Shown one piece after another: positions 23,505-33,332 of a stretch of 64,000 nt of DNA (position 1 is the stretch's first letter; every line of letters starts with the position of its first letter). Under the pieces are notes generated by a model. That model ran no database searches. It had not been told where the DNA came from and was given only the letters and a program-made list of their open reading frames with translations. Source of the stretch: Firmicutes bacterium CAG:24053_14 (GTDB lineage: Bacteria > Bacillota > Clostridia > Oscillospirales > Oscillospiraceae); the NCBI GenBank assembly GCA_001916715.1, contig MNSZ01000051.1, forward strand, positions 38,715 through 102,714, written 5' to 3'. The position numbers and the translations under genes were made by a program.

Positions 23505-25388
23505 ATGAAAAAGTCAAAAAAGCTTCTGAGTCTGCTGCTTGCGGTGCTGCTGCTTTGCAGCCTGCTGCCGGCAGCGGCATCGGCCGAGGGGAACCCGGAG
23601 GACGACTATCCGTTCGTTTTTGTCCACGGCCTTATGGGCTGGGGCGAAAGATCGATGCTCGATCCGATTATGCCGTATTGGGGCATGACAACGGGCAATC
23701 TCATGAAGTACCTGAACTCAAAGGGCTACGAGAGCTATGCCGCTCAGGTCGGACCGCTCTCCGGAGCATGGGACAGAGCGTGCGAGCTTTATGCGCAGCT
23801 TGTCGGCGGAACGGTTGACTACGGCGCTGCGCACTCGGCGGCCAAGGGTCACGATCGCTACGGCATAACCTACGAAAAGCCGCTTTTTGAGGGCTGGAGC
23901 GCGCAGAAGAAAATCAATCTTATCGGACACAGCTTCGGCGGCGCGACGACGCGCCTGTTCCTCGAGCTGCTTGCAAACGGCAGCGCGGAAGAGGTCGCGG
24001 CCGCAAAGGCGGCAGGCACAAAGGTATCTCCGCTGTTTGAGGGCGGCAAGGGCAACTGGGTGTATTCGCTCACGGCGGTTGCTGCGCCGCACAACGGAAC
24101 CACGTTTATCGAAACCTGCGATGTTTCGACCAAGGTGGTAACCGATGCAATCTATAATTTCGGCGCAGCTCTCGGCCTTACCAAGCTTAAGGGTGTGTAC
24201 GATCTCCAGCTTGAGCATTTCGGGATCTACCGCAAGGACAGCGAGACTGATATGCAGTATCTCATCCGAGTCCTCAACAGCAGCAACTTCATGAGTCATA
24301 ATGACAATGCAATATACGACCTCACCATAGACAATGCGCTGAAGATAAACGACGGGATAGAGATGCAAAACAATGTTTATTACTTCTCCGTCTGCGGCGA
24401 CGCAACGCACCCGAGCAGCGTGAGCGGAAACGAAGTGCCCGACTCATCCGTATTTGCGCTGCTTAAGCCCTTTGCCGCGATGATTGGTAAGTATTATGAC
24501 AAATATACTGCCGGCGGCGTTTATATCGACAGAACGTGGCTGCCTAACGACGGCATGGTAAACGTCGTGTCCGGCCTGTATCCTGTAAACAGCAGGCTCA
24601 AGTGCGAAAAGTCCGACGGAAGCCGGGGCTTTGTTGTCTGCGACGGATACAACAAGGAAAGCTATGCGAAGGGTATATGGAATGTCTTCCCGACTCAGCC
24701 GTATGATCATCTTAGCATCATCGGCGGCATTCTTTCAAACACCGTTTCAAATACCCGGCATCTGTACATGGAGCTTATAAGCAGGGTTACGAGTACCTAT
24801 GGCAGCAGCACTCCGGCCGAAGAACCTATCGGCAAGACGATGTCATTCACTGATGTTGCGAAGGATCGCTGGTCGTATGATTACATCCTCAAGATGTATC
24901 AGCTCGGCGTTGTAAACGGCCGCTCGGACAGCATATTTGATCCGACCGGCAACGTAACGCGCGCAGAGTTCGTGAAAATGCTCGCCTGTCTCGACGGAGT
25001 GGACACGAGCGCTTACGTAAAGTGCCGCTTCACCGATGTCAGCGATAAGAGCGTTTTCGCGCCGTATGTCGAGTGGGCTGCAAATAACGGCATCGTACTC
25101 GGCATTGATTCGGCAACCTTCAAGCCGAATGACAACATAACTCGCGAGCAGATGGCGGCCATAATCTGCCGCTATGCCGACTATGCCGGCATAAAGCTGT
25201 CCGACGATGCACCGGCCGCTGCCTTTGCCGACAGTGCGCAGATATCAAAGTACGCAGTCGATTATGTCACAGCGCTCCAGCGCGCAGGCATAATATGCGG
25301 AAAGCAGAACGCCGACGGAAGCTTCAGCTATTATCCGAAATCGTTTGCAACGCGCGAGCAGGCATGCAAGGTGCTCAGTCTTATATAA
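23505..25388 (+). CDS. SLH-anchored secreted lipase (family I.5-like)
   Basis: 627 aa after AAGGGGGAG. Signal peptide (1-27), then an alpha/beta hydrolase of the staphylococcal/Geobacillus lipase type: oxyanion FVHGLMGW (39-46), nucleophile S143 in GHSFGG, AAPHNGT (193-199), likely D349 in PNDG and H402 in YDHL. Three SLH domains (about 445-627) tether it to the wall. It should hydrolyse triglycerides or other esters at the cell surface. First gene to the right of the integrative element, separated from it by the tRNA. Confidence 0.88.
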   Translation: MKKSKKLLSLLLAVLLLCSLLPAAASAEGNPEDDYPFVFVHGLMGWGERSMLDPIMPYWGMTTGNLMKYLNSKGYESYAAQVGPLSGAWDRACELYAQLVGGTVDYGAAHSAAKGHDRYGITYEKPLFEGWSAQKKINLIGHSFGGATTRLFLELLANGSAEEVAAAKAAGTKVSPLFEGGKGNWVYSLTAVAAPHNGTTFIETCDVSTKVVTDAIYNFGAALGLTKLKGVYDLQLEHFGIYRKDSETDMQYLIRVLNSSNFMSHNDNAIYDLTIDNALKINDGIEMQNNVYYFSVCGDATHPSSVSGNEVPDSSVFALLKPFAAMIGKYYDKYTAGGVYIDRTWLPNDGMVNVVSGLYPVNSRLKCEKSDGSRGFVVCDGYNKESYAKGIWNVFPTQPYDHLSIIGGILSNTVSNTRHLYMELISRVTSTYGSSTPAEEPIGKTMSFTDVAKDRWSYDYILKMYQLGVVNGRSDSIFDPTGNVTRAEFVKMLACLDGVDTSAYVKCRFTDVSDKSVFAPYVEWAANNGIVLGIDSATFKPNDNITREQMAAIICRYADYAGIKLSDDAPAAAFADSAQISKYAVDYVTALQRAGIICGKQNADGSFSYYPKSFATREQACKVLSLI

Positions 25389-25407
25389 AATCGTTGAATA
25401 ATATGTT

Positions 25408-25437
25408 AAAAAACTGTGGGAGACCACGGTTTTTTAT
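25408..25437 (+). terminator. Rho-independent terminator
   Basis: AACTGTGG pairs with CCACGGTT around GAGA (one T-G pair), then a T-run to 25435. It ends the lipase transcript. Confidence 0.82.
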
Positions 25438-25465
25438 TGCAAAGAGTATAGACGTTTAGTATAAT
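25437..25465 (+). promoter_or_regulatory. Promoter of ABC exporter operon
   Basis: TTGCAA (25437-25442), 17-bp spacer, TATAAT (25460-25465), directly after the terminator. Confidence 0.75.
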
Positions 25466-25498
25466 ATATCTAATAAATATATTTAAGGCAGGTAGGCT

Positions 25499-26200
25499 AT
25501 GGCGTACGTTGAATTTGAAAAAGTTAAAAAGACATATCACATGGGCGAGGTGAGCATCGAAGCACTCAAGGATGCGACCTTTGAGATCGAAAAGGGCGAA
25601 ATATGCGTTATTGTCGGCGCATCCGGTGCAGGAAAAACCACGCTTCTGAATATTCTCGGCGGTATGGACAGCCTTACATCCGGCCGCATTGTGCTCGACG
25701 GGAAAGAAATATCCTCGTATAACGCAAACGAGCTTACGACCTATCGCCGTTATGATGTGGGCTTTGTGTTCCAGTTTTATAACCTGGTTCAGAACCTCAC
25801 GGCCATTGAAAACGTTGAGCTTGCCGCACAGATATGCAAAAACCCGATGGACGCTGCGGAGGTCATCGACCTTGTCGGTCTGCACGACAGGGCGCAGAAT
25901 TTCCCGGCGCAGCTTTCCGGCGGCGAGCAGCAGCGCGTTGCGATAGCGCGTGCGCTGGCAAAAAATCCGAAGCTCATGCTCTGCGACGAGCCGACAGGAG
26001 CGCTTGACTATAACACGGGCAAGGCAGTGCTCCAGCTTTTGCAGGATTGCAGCCGGAAAAACGGCATGACAGTGGTTATCATAACCCACAATCAGGCGCT
26101 CACTGCAATGGCGGACAGAGTAGTTTCGGTAAAGAGCGGTGTTGTCACCGACGTCAGCCGAAACGAGCACCCGATACCCATCGAAGACATAGAGTGGTAA
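25499..26200 (+). CDS. ABC transporter ATP-binding protein (MacB/LolD type)
   Basis: 233 aa. Walker A GASGAGKTT (about 40-48), Q-loop FQFYNL, signature LSGGEQQR, Walker B LMLCDEPTGALD and H-loop ITHN are all present. Members of this subfamily power FtsX-like permeases that export peptides, lipids or antibiotics, or act mechanically on the cell envelope. It ends 4 nt before the permease gene and shares its promoter at 25437. Confidence 0.92.
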   Translation: MAYVEFEKVKKTYHMGEVSIEALKDATFEIEKGEICVIVGASGAGKTTLLNILGGMDSLTSGRIVLDGKEISSYNANELTTYRRYDVGFVFQFYNLVQNLTAIENVELAAQICKNPMDAAEVIDLVGLHDRAQNFPAQLSGGEQQRVAIARALAKNPKLMLCDEPTGALDYNTGKAVLQLLQDCSRKNGMTVVIITHNQALTAMADRVVSVKSGVVTDVSRNEHPIPIEDIEW

Positions 26201-26204
26201 AGCA

Positions 26205-29200
26205 ATGAACAGATCCATCATCAAACTCACAAAACGAGAGATCCGCAGCAGCCTCGGACGCTATCTTGCGATATTCGCGATAATAGCGTTGGGGGCCGGC
26301 TTGTTTGTCGGCCTGCGCCTGTCGCGCCCGGATTTTCTCGAAACGTATAATAATTACACTAATAAGACGAATTTTTATGATTTCCGACTTGTCTCAACGC
26401 TCGGACTTACCGACGAAGATCTTTCCGAAGTCAAAAAGCTTGACGGGGTGAAGCTTGCCGAGGGCGCAGTCGGCGCGGATTTTCTGTTTAACACCGCCGA
26501 TGAGGATAACCTCATCATGATGGCGCAGAGCATACCCGAAAATGTGAACCAAATTAAGCTGAAGGCAGGCCGTATGCCGGAAAAGGCAAACGAGTGTCTC
26601 GCCGACCCTGATATGTATTCAAAAGACGATATCGGGAGTACGATAAAGCTTTCGAAGGATAACAGCGAGCAGACTTTTGATACCTTTGCGTATGACGAAT
26701 ATACTATCGTCGGACTTGCCTACAGCGTTTTGTATATAAATATGGAGCGCGGCTCCAGCACGCTCGGAAACGGCAGCGTTAAGGGTTACATCTATATTCC
26801 GATGGACGGTTTTTCGACGGATTATTATACGGATATCTATGTTTGCGTCGATTCCGAAGGATATGTTTATTCCGATGAGTACGAGCAAAGCACGCGAAAA
26901 TATGTTGACGGGCTTGAAAAATTCATGTCCGAGCGCGCGGTTATAAGGCGTGATGCCATCATTGATGACGCAATGTCTCAGCTTGACGATGCAAAAAAAC
27001 AGTATGAGGACGGAAAGACGCAGTACGATGCAGCCAAGGCTGAGTATGATGCCGGCTACGCAGAGTATGTGCAGAAAAAGAGCGATACCGAGGCTCAGCT
27101 TGAACAGGCACGCAAGGAGATCGAGAACGCAGAAAGGATGATGGGTGATTCATCCGTTATTGATCAAAAGCAGGCAGAGCTTGACGCGGCAAAGGCGGAG
27201 CTTGACAAGGGGCAGGCCGAATACGAGAGAGGCCTGAAACAGTTCAATGCCAAGGCAAAGCTCGCCTACGGCGCGGTGGATGAGCAGATAGCTTATTACG
27301 AAAACCGCATAATCGATAAACAGAACGATATTGCTGCGCAGAATGCCGAGATCGAAAGCCTCAATGCGCAGCTTGCCGAAGCTCAGGCAAACGGTGATAT
27401 CTTAAAGGCAAGGCTCATAGAGTGGAAGATCAAAACTGCAAACGACCGTATCAGCCGTGATAATGCGGATATCGAGCGCTATAACGAGCGTCTTGAGGTC
27501 CACCGTCAAAAGCGCGCCGAGGTCGATGCCGAGCTTGAGCCGTATCGCAAGCAGCTTGAGGATGCAAAGGCTCAGCTTGACGCAGGCTATGCCCAGATAG
27601 AGTCCGGACAGGCGGAGCTTGATGCTGCGCGCAAGATGATAAGCAGCGGCGGCGCACAGCTTGAGGCGGCAAAAAAGCAGTATGAGCAGGGCAAGGCGGA
27701 GGCCGAACGAGGCTTTGCCGAGGCTGAAAAGGAGCTTGCTTCCGGCAAGGCTCAGCTTGATGCGGCAAAGGCAGAGCTTGATAAGGGCGCAGCAGAGCTT
27801 GATTCTGCCGAAAAGCAGATAAAAAATATCAACCACGCCGATACGTATGTGCTCGACCGCGATACAAACGCGGGATATGTCTGCTTTGAAAGCGACACAA
27901 ACGTTGTCCAGAGCGTGGCGTCCGTGTTCCCTGTGTTTTTCTTTCTTGTCGCGGCGCTTGTGTGCCTTACAACGATGACGAGAATGATCGCCGATCAGCG
28001 CACGCAGATAGGCATTATGAAGGCGCTGGGCTATTCTTCGGGCGCAATAATTGGGAAGTATATGTTCTATTCCGGCAGTGCCACCGTGTTCGGATGCATT
28101 TTCGGCATTGCGGCCGGAAGCTTTGCCTTTCCGGCTGTTGTGTGGTTTGGCTATGGACTTATATACAATCTCTCCGGACTTACGTTTACAATGGATTGGC
28201 CGTTGGCAGCCGGGATAACGGCAGCAAACCTTGCAGTCACGCTGCTTGTTACATGGTATTGCTGCGCCAAGGAGCTCAAATGTGCTCCGGCGGAGCTCAT
28301 CCGCCCGAAAGCGCCCGAGGCCGGAAAACGCATTTTGCTCGAGCGTATCCCGGTAGTGTGGAACGATATGAGCTTCATGCAGAAAGTCTCGGCGCGCAAC
28401 ATCATGCGCTATAAAAAGCGCATATTCATGATGCTTCTGGGCATCGGCGGCTGCACCGCGCTTGTGCTTACGGCGCTCGGACTTAACGATACTATCCAGA
28501 ATGTCGTGACGCGGCAGTATGATGATATAATCCTCTATGATTATGAGATCACGATGGCGTATGACATGAATGAGGAAGAACAGGAGATATTCTTCCGTGA
28601 CGCAGGAGACGATATAAAGGATGCAGTGTTTCTCTATCGTGGCCTTGCGGAGGTGTCCGGCAGCGATGCCATAAAAAGTGCAACGCTCACCGTGACCGAC
28701 GGCAAGAAGCTTTGCAAGTACATTGACCTTAGCTATGACAGAGAACCCATCGACTATCCCGGCAGTGGCGAAGCGGCAATTAACTATAACCTTGCCCGGC
28801 AACTCGGCGGAATTGAAGTCGGCGATGAGATAAAACTGACGACCTCCGAAAAAAAGGAGCTTACACTTACGGTCAGCGCCCTGTTTGATAACTATGTTGA
28901 CAGCTTCGTTTTCATCTCGCCTGAAACCTGTGAGGAGCAGCTCGGCGAAGTGCCGGAGTATAAGTCCGCGCTTGCAAACGCACCCGACGGGGCTGATGTA
29001 AACCGCTGCGCCGAAGCGCTCACACATGACGTGGACGGCGTGCGCGGAGTCACGCTCAGCACCGACATAAAAGAGCGCATGAGCAGCATGTTGGACGGTC
29101 TGCTTGTCGTTGTTGCTGCGATAATCCTTTGCGCCGGGCTTTTGGCACTCATTGTTCTATATAACCTCACTAATATCAACATATCCGAGCGCATACGCGA

Positions 29201-29501
29201 GATAGCTACGCTCAAGGTGCTGGGCTTTTACCCAAATGAGGCGGCACACTACGTTTTCCGTGAAAATCTTATTCTTACGGGAGCCGGAGCGGTGTTCGGC
29301 CTTGGTCTCGGCGTTGCGCTGCACGCCTTTGTCATGAATGCTATAAAGGTCGATATGATGTATTTCAAGCCGCACATCAGCTTTTTGAGCTTTGCCGTTT
29401 CTATCGTCATAACCTTTGTGTTCGCCATGATAGTAAACGCCATCATGCGCCGCAGGATAGACAATATCGATATGGCCGGCGCGCTCAAATCAATAGAGTA
29501 A
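26205..29501 (+). CDS. Large FtsX-like ABC permease with extracytoplasmic coiled coil
   Basis: 1098 aa. TM1 at about 18-40, then an extracellular part that includes a roughly 300-residue coiled coil (about 250-550, with repeated AELDKG, AQLDA and KQYEQGKAE heptads). Two FtsX domains with three helices each follow (about 580-710 and 965-1095), with a MacB-like periplasmic domain between. Partner of the ATPase just upstream. The long coiled coil suggests it reaches through the wall to a partner protein. Substrate unknown. The ribosome site is weak, so translation may be coupled to the ATPase gene. Confidence 0.88.
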   Translation: MNRSIIKLTKREIRSSLGRYLAIFAIIALGAGLFVGLRLSRPDFLETYNNYTNKTNFYDFRLVSTLGLTDEDLSEVKKLDGVKLAEGAVGADFLFNTADEDNLIMMAQSIPENVNQIKLKAGRMPEKANECLADPDMYSKDDIGSTIKLSKDNSEQTFDTFAYDEYTIVGLAYSVLYINMERGSSTLGNGSVKGYIYIPMDGFSTDYYTDIYVCVDSEGYVYSDEYEQSTRKYVDGLEKFMSERAVIRRDAIIDDAMSQLDDAKKQYEDGKTQYDAAKAEYDAGYAEYVQKKSDTEAQLEQARKEIENAERMMGDSSVIDQKQAELDAAKAELDKGQAEYERGLKQFNAKAKLAYGAVDEQIAYYENRIIDKQNDIAAQNAEIESLNAQLAEAQANGDILKARLIEWKIKTANDRISRDNADIERYNERLEVHRQKRAEVDAELEPYRKQLEDAKAQLDAGYAQIESGQAELDAARKMISSGGAQLEAAKKQYEQGKAEAERGFAEAEKELASGKAQLDAAKAELDKGAAELDSAEKQIKNINHADTYVLDRDTNAGYVCFESDTNVVQSVASVFPVFFFLVAALVCLTTMTRMIADQRTQIGIMKALGYSSGAIIGKYMFYSGSATVFGCIFGIAAGSFAFPAVVWFGYGLIYNLSGLTFTMDWPLAAGITAANLAVTLLVTWYCCAKELKCAPAELIRPKAPEAGKRILLERIPVVWNDMSFMQKVSARNIMRYKKRIFMMLLGIGGCTALVLTALGLNDTIQNVVTRQYDDIILYDYEITMAYDMNEEEQEIFFRDAGDDIKDAVFLYRGLAEVSGSDAIKSATLTVTDGKKLCKYIDLSYDREPIDYPGSGEAAINYNLARQLGGIEVGDEIKLTTSEKKELTLTVSALFDNYVDSFVFISPETCEEQLGEVPEYKSALANAPDGADVNRCAEALTHDVDGVRGVTLSTDIKERMSSMLDGLLVVVAAIILCAGLLALIVLYNLTNINISERIREIATLKVLGFYPNEAAHYVFRENLILTGAGAVFGLGLGVALHAFVMNAIKVDMMYFKPHISFLSFAVSIVITFVFAMIVNAIMRRRIDNIDMAGALKSIE

Positions 29502-29568
29502 TTTGACAACGTGCGGAGAATATATTATATTTAAATGTGATTAATTTATAATATCAGGGATGCATGAT

Positions 29569-31353
29569 ATGGAAAATTTGCAAACTTCGCTGCCCGGCTG
29601 GGAGATAGTGCGCTGCATCGGCAGCGGCAGCTCCGGCAAGGTATACGAGCTGAAGAAAAAAGATGAATACGGCGGCGACTTTCACTGTGCGCTCAAGGTC
29701 ATAAGCGTTCCTGGCTCGCAGAAAGAGTATGACGAGATGCTCGAGAGCATGAGCGAGTTTGCCATGCGCGCAAAGCTCCGCGAAAAAGTCGAGGAGATCA
29801 GTAACGAGTATCGTCTGCTCGGCGCTCTGCGCGGCCACCCGAACGTTGTCAACTGTGAGGATCAGATGATCATTCCGCACGAAAACGACATGGGCTGGGA
29901 TATTTATATCCGCATGGAGCTTTTGCAGTCTCTGCCAGATTATGTCCGCGAAAACGGTATGACGGTCGACAGCGTTATCAAGCTCGGCAGCGACATGTGC
30001 TCGGCGCTCGAACTTTGCCGCGAGAATAATATAATCCACCGCGACATTAAGCCGCAGAATATCTTCGTCAGCCGCTACGGCGTGTTTAAGCTCGGCGACT
30101 TCGGCGTGGCCAAGGCCTCCACCATACGCACCTCGGCCGATAAGGTCGGAACTTATTCGTATATGGCACCCGAGGTCTACAAGGGCAAGGGCTATGATGA
30201 CCGCGTGGATATATACTCGCTTGGCATGGTGCTCTATTGGCTGTTAAACGATCGGCGCGGCCCGTTTCTGCCGATGCCGCCGCAGGTACCGACGCCCGAG
30301 CAGATTACCGATGCGCAGATACGCCGCTTCCGCGGCGAGACCCTGCCGCAGCCGAAAAACGGCAGTGCTGCACTAAAAAAGGTCGTTATGACGGCGTGCA
30401 GCTATAAAATTGCCGACCGCTATGCAGGGCCGACGGAGCTGAAAAAAGCTCTTTCGCTCGCAGCGTCGGGAAGGGTAGAGTCCGAGCCTGTGCAAACCTC
30501 GTTCGGCAGCGACGATATGACCGTGCGTGAGGATTTCAAGGCCGATCCGCGCCCGGAATACATACCCGAAACGCCGGGTGAGCCGCGACCGCAGCCAAAG
30601 CCGAAGCAGCAGCCGCGTCCCGAGCCTGCGCAGCCGAAAAAAACCCCGCCCAAGCAGCCTGAGCCTGAGAAAAAGCCGAAAAAGTCCATGTTCGGCTATA
30701 TACTGGCGCTTGTGCTCATCCTTGCGGCCATGGCAACAGCGGTGATCATTTTTGCACTGTCCGGCAACAATGACGGAGGCAAGGATGATACGCCGACGGC
30801 AAGCGCCTCTCCCACGCCGACGGCAACTCCGGAGCCGGAGAAGCTTGACGTAAAATCCGTCGTTCTCAGCTCGCCGAGCCTCACGATGACGGTCGATGAC
30901 GAGGCTCAGCTCAAGGTCAGCTGTATGCCCGAGCCGTCCGCCGGGCAGAAAGAACCGGAGTATATCTGGAAAAGCAGCGATACGAGCATTGTCACCGTTT
31001 CGCAGGATGGCGCACTCAAGGCCGTAAGCGAAGGCTCGGCCACGATCATGGTCTATGTCAGCGACAAGATGGAGATCTACGATCAGTGCACCGTCATTGT
31101 CGAGCGCCCCAAGGTAACAGAGCTGAGCATCGAAGAGATGCCCGTCAAAACCGTGTACACCGTCGGCGAAGAGCTTGATACGACCGGCCTTGTGCTCAGA
31201 GCGTATTACAATAACGGCTCTGCAAAGCGCATAACCGACCCGAGCGAATTCACGGTCGAGTGCGACATGACCGGCCTCGGAAACCGCGAAGCGACCGTCA
31301 CTTATGACGGAAAGACCGTCACATATACTGTAAGAGTCAGCCTGTTTGGATGA
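29569..31353 (+). CDS. Membrane Ser/Thr protein kinase with extracellular Big domains
   Basis: 594 aa from ATG 29569; AGGGA sits 9 nt upstream, whereas ATG 29560 abuts it. The kinase domain (about 10-290) has the Gly loop GSGSSGKVY, K43 in CALKVI, HRDIKPQN (catalytic D159) and DFG (177-179). A Pro-rich linker (about 330-372) leads to one membrane helix (about 375-400). The outer part holds a Big_2-like domain (about 430-505) and a Big_3-like domain (about 515-594) in place of the PASTA repeats of PrkC/PknB. It probably senses a wall or carbohydrate signal. No paired phosphatase is adjacent. Confidence 0.88.
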   Translation: MENLQTSLPGWEIVRCIGSGSSGKVYELKKKDEYGGDFHCALKVISVPGSQKEYDEMLESMSEFAMRAKLREKVEEISNEYRLLGALRGHPNVVNCEDQMIIPHENDMGWDIYIRMELLQSLPDYVRENGMTVDSVIKLGSDMCSALELCRENNIIHRDIKPQNIFVSRYGVFKLGDFGVAKASTIRTSADKVGTYSYMAPEVYKGKGYDDRVDIYSLGMVLYWLLNDRRGPFLPMPPQVPTPEQITDAQIRRFRGETLPQPKNGSAALKKVVMTACSYKIADRYAGPTELKKALSLAASGRVESEPVQTSFGSDDMTVREDFKADPRPEYIPETPGEPRPQPKPKQQPRPEPAQPKKTPPKQPEPEKKPKKSMFGYILALVLILAAMATAVIIFALSGNNDGGKDDTPTASASPTPTATPEPEKLDVKSVVLSSPSLTMTVDDEAQLKVSCMPEPSAGQKEPEYIWKSSDTSIVTVSQDGALKAVSEGSATIMVYVSDKMEIYDQCTVIVERPKVTELSIEEMPVKTVYTVGEELDTTGLVLRAYYNNGSAKRITDPSEFTVECDMTGLGNREATVTYDGKTVTYTVRVSLFG

Positions 31354-31497
31354 TTTTAGCTCATTTAAGCTGACGAGCGTCAGAACCGATATGTGGTCGA
31401 CTTTTGTCAGTTTAAGTCAATGTGCACTAATAAATGCAGCTAAAATTTGTTTAGTATCACCATTTAACATATGGGAAAAATGTGGTATAATAACATA

Positions 31498-31631
31498 AAA
31501 AGAATAAAAAATGAGCGTTTTGACAAAAATCCGGTTTGTTTTCCCGGCTTGTCGTCGCCCTCAAACGGAAACGATATGCCACAAAATACAAACGCACCGC
31601 ACGGTTATCCCCCGTGCGGTGCAATTTTTTT
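31498..31631 (+). ncRNA. Candidate small RNA, copy 2 of 3
   Basis: -10 TATAAT (31486-31491), preceded by GTATCACCATTTAA as in copy 1, starts a roughly 132-nt non-coding stretch. It ends in the same terminator stem: GCACCGCACGG (31594-31604) with CCGTGCGGTGC (31612-31622), then T-run. The interior is more diverged but GACAA/TTGTC and CCGG/CCGG can pair, and ATATGCC-ACAAAATACAAACGC before the stem is shared. The stem also lies at the 3' end of prfC (minus strand). This fills the gap 31354-31629. Confidence 0.4.
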
Positions 31632-33222
31632 AGTCTCTGTTGAATTCTCTCAGTTCAAGTCCGGGGTTTTTGGTGAGCGCCCAGTTAACGCACCATTCGG
31701 AGGTGAACAGCAACAGGTTATTTCCGCGGAAATCCTGGACCCACTTGGTATCGCTCGTGAGGTTCAGATCGTTGGGATTTATGCCCTCGTTATCTATCCA
31801 GCGCACGACCTCATACGGCATGCTGCGGCGGCGAACGTCAACGCCGTACTCGTTTTTCAGCCTGTATTCAAGCACCTCCAGCTGAAGTATGCCGACGACG
31901 CCGACGATGATCTCCTCAACGCCGGTGTACGGCTCGTGGAATATCTGTATCGCGCCCTCCTGCGCTATCTGCATGATGCCCTTTTCAAACTGCTTGCGCT
32001 TCATCGTGTCGATACGCTCAACACCTGCAAAAATCTCGGGAGCGAAGGTCGGTATGCCCTCAAACTCCACCTTCATGGACTTGTCGCATATCGTGTCGCC
32101 GATCGAGAAAATGCCGGGGTCGAACACGCCGATGATGTCACCTGCGTAGGCCTCGTTTATTATCGCGCGCTCCTGCGCCATAAGCTGCTGCGGCTGCGCA
32201 AGACGTATGACCTTGCCGCCCTGAACGTGGAAATATTCCTTGTCGCGCTCAAATTTGCCCGAGCATATGCGCATGAAGGCGATCCTGTCGCGGTGAGCCT
32301 TGTTCATGTTTGCCTGGATCTTGAAAACAAAGGCGGAGAACTTGTCGGCGAACGGATCGACGATCTCGTCGCCGGCCTTGCGCGGCAGGGGAGGCATGGT
32401 CATGTCAAGAAAGCTCTCCAAAAACGGCTCAATGCCGAAGTTGTTGAGCGCCGAGCCGAAGAACACGGGGCTGAGCTTGCCGTCGCGCACCTGATCAATG
32501 TCGAATTCATAGCCTGCGCCGTCGAGCAGCTCAACATCGTCGCACAGAGTTCTGCGCAGCTTTTCGCCGATGAGACTGTCGAGCGTTTCGGTGTCGTCAA
32601 GGCTGCATTCGATAGCCTTGATCTTGTCCTGACCGCGGTGGAACTCGTTAAAGGCGAGGATCTCGCGCTTTTCGCGGTCATAAACACCCTTGAAGTCGAT
32701 GCCGCAGCCGATGGGCCAGTTCATCGGATAGGTGCCGATGCCGAACTCCTGCTCCAGCTCCTCCATAAGATCGTAGGGGCTTCGCGCCTCACGGTCGAGC
32801 TTATTTATAAAGGTGAAGATGGGGATATTGCGCATTGCGCATATCTTAAAAAGCTTTCGCGTCTGCGGCTCGATGCCCTTTGCCGCGTCGATGACCATGA
32901 CGGCGCTGTCGGCAGCCATCAGGGTGCGGTAGGTGTCCTCGGAAAAGTCCTGATGTCCAGGAGTGTCGAGGATGTTTATGCAGTAGCCGTTATACTCAAA
33001 CTGCATGACCGAGGAGCTTATAGATATTCCGCGCTGCTTTTCTAGCTCCATCCAGTCGGACACCGCGTGACGTGCCGTGGCCTTGCCCTTGACGGAGCCT
33101 GCAAGCTGTATCGCCCCACCGTAGAGCAGCAGCTTTTCGGTAAGCGTTGTTTTGCCGGCGTCAGGGTGCGAGATGATAGCAAACGTTCTGCGCCGTTCGA
33201 TTTCCTTTCTTATATCAGACAT
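31630..33222 (-). CDS. prfC: Peptide chain release factor 3
   Basis: 530 aa, full family length. GTPase motifs are intact: G1 SHPDAGKTTLTEK, G3 DTPGHQDFSEDT, G4 NKLD. Domain II and the RF3-specific C-terminal domain (about 390-530) follow. RF3 removes RF1 or RF2 from the ribosome after termination. It is single-gene by context, with its end at the shared hairpin of candidate RNA copy 2. Confidence 0.96.
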   Translation of the reverse strand: MSDIRKEIERRRTFAIISHPDAGKTTLTEKLLLYGGAIQLAGSVKGKATARHAVSDWMELEKQRGISISSSVMQFEYNGYCINILDTPGHQDFSEDTYRTLMAADSAVMVIDAAKGIEPQTRKLFKICAMRNIPIFTFINKLDREARSPYDLMEELEQEFGIGTYPMNWPIGCGIDFKGVYDREKREILAFNEFHRGQDKIKAIECSLDDTETLDSLIGEKLRRTLCDDVELLDGAGYEFDIDQVRDGKLSPVFFGSALNNFGIEPFLESFLDMTMPPLPRKAGDEIVDPFADKFSAFVFKIQANMNKAHRDRIAFMRICSGKFERDKEYFHVQGGKVIRLAQPQQLMAQERAIINEAYAGDIIGVFDPGIFSIGDTICDKSMKVEFEGIPTFAPEIFAGVERIDTMKRKQFEKGIMQIAQEGAIQIFHEPYTGVEEIIVGVVGILQLEVLEYRLKNEYGVDVRRRSMPYEVVRWIDNEGINPNDLNLTSDTKWVQDFRGNNLLLFTSEWCVNWALTKNPGLELREFNRD

Positions 33223-33304
33223 ATATGCTTCTCTCCAAATATTTTTTCACATAAAATAATATATTATCATATATACGCTGCAAAAGCAAAGCTTTTGTGC
33301 ATAA

Positions 33305-33332
33305 TAAAACCGGTCGTCAAGACCGGTTTTAA
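33305..33332 (-). terminator. Rho-independent terminator
   Basis: AAAACCGGTC pairs with GACCGGTTTT around GTCAA, just past the stop of the rseC-like gene at 33329, with T-rich flanks on both strands. Confidence 0.8.

Noticed and set aside
27402..29027. 541-aa minus-strand frame
   Set aside because: Shadow of the FtsX permease coiled-coil region, rich in Cys/His/Arg with no domain.
31471..33045. 524-aa plus-strand frame over prfC
   Set aside because: Antisense shadow of prfC and of the candidate RNA; prfC is unmistakable on the minus strand.
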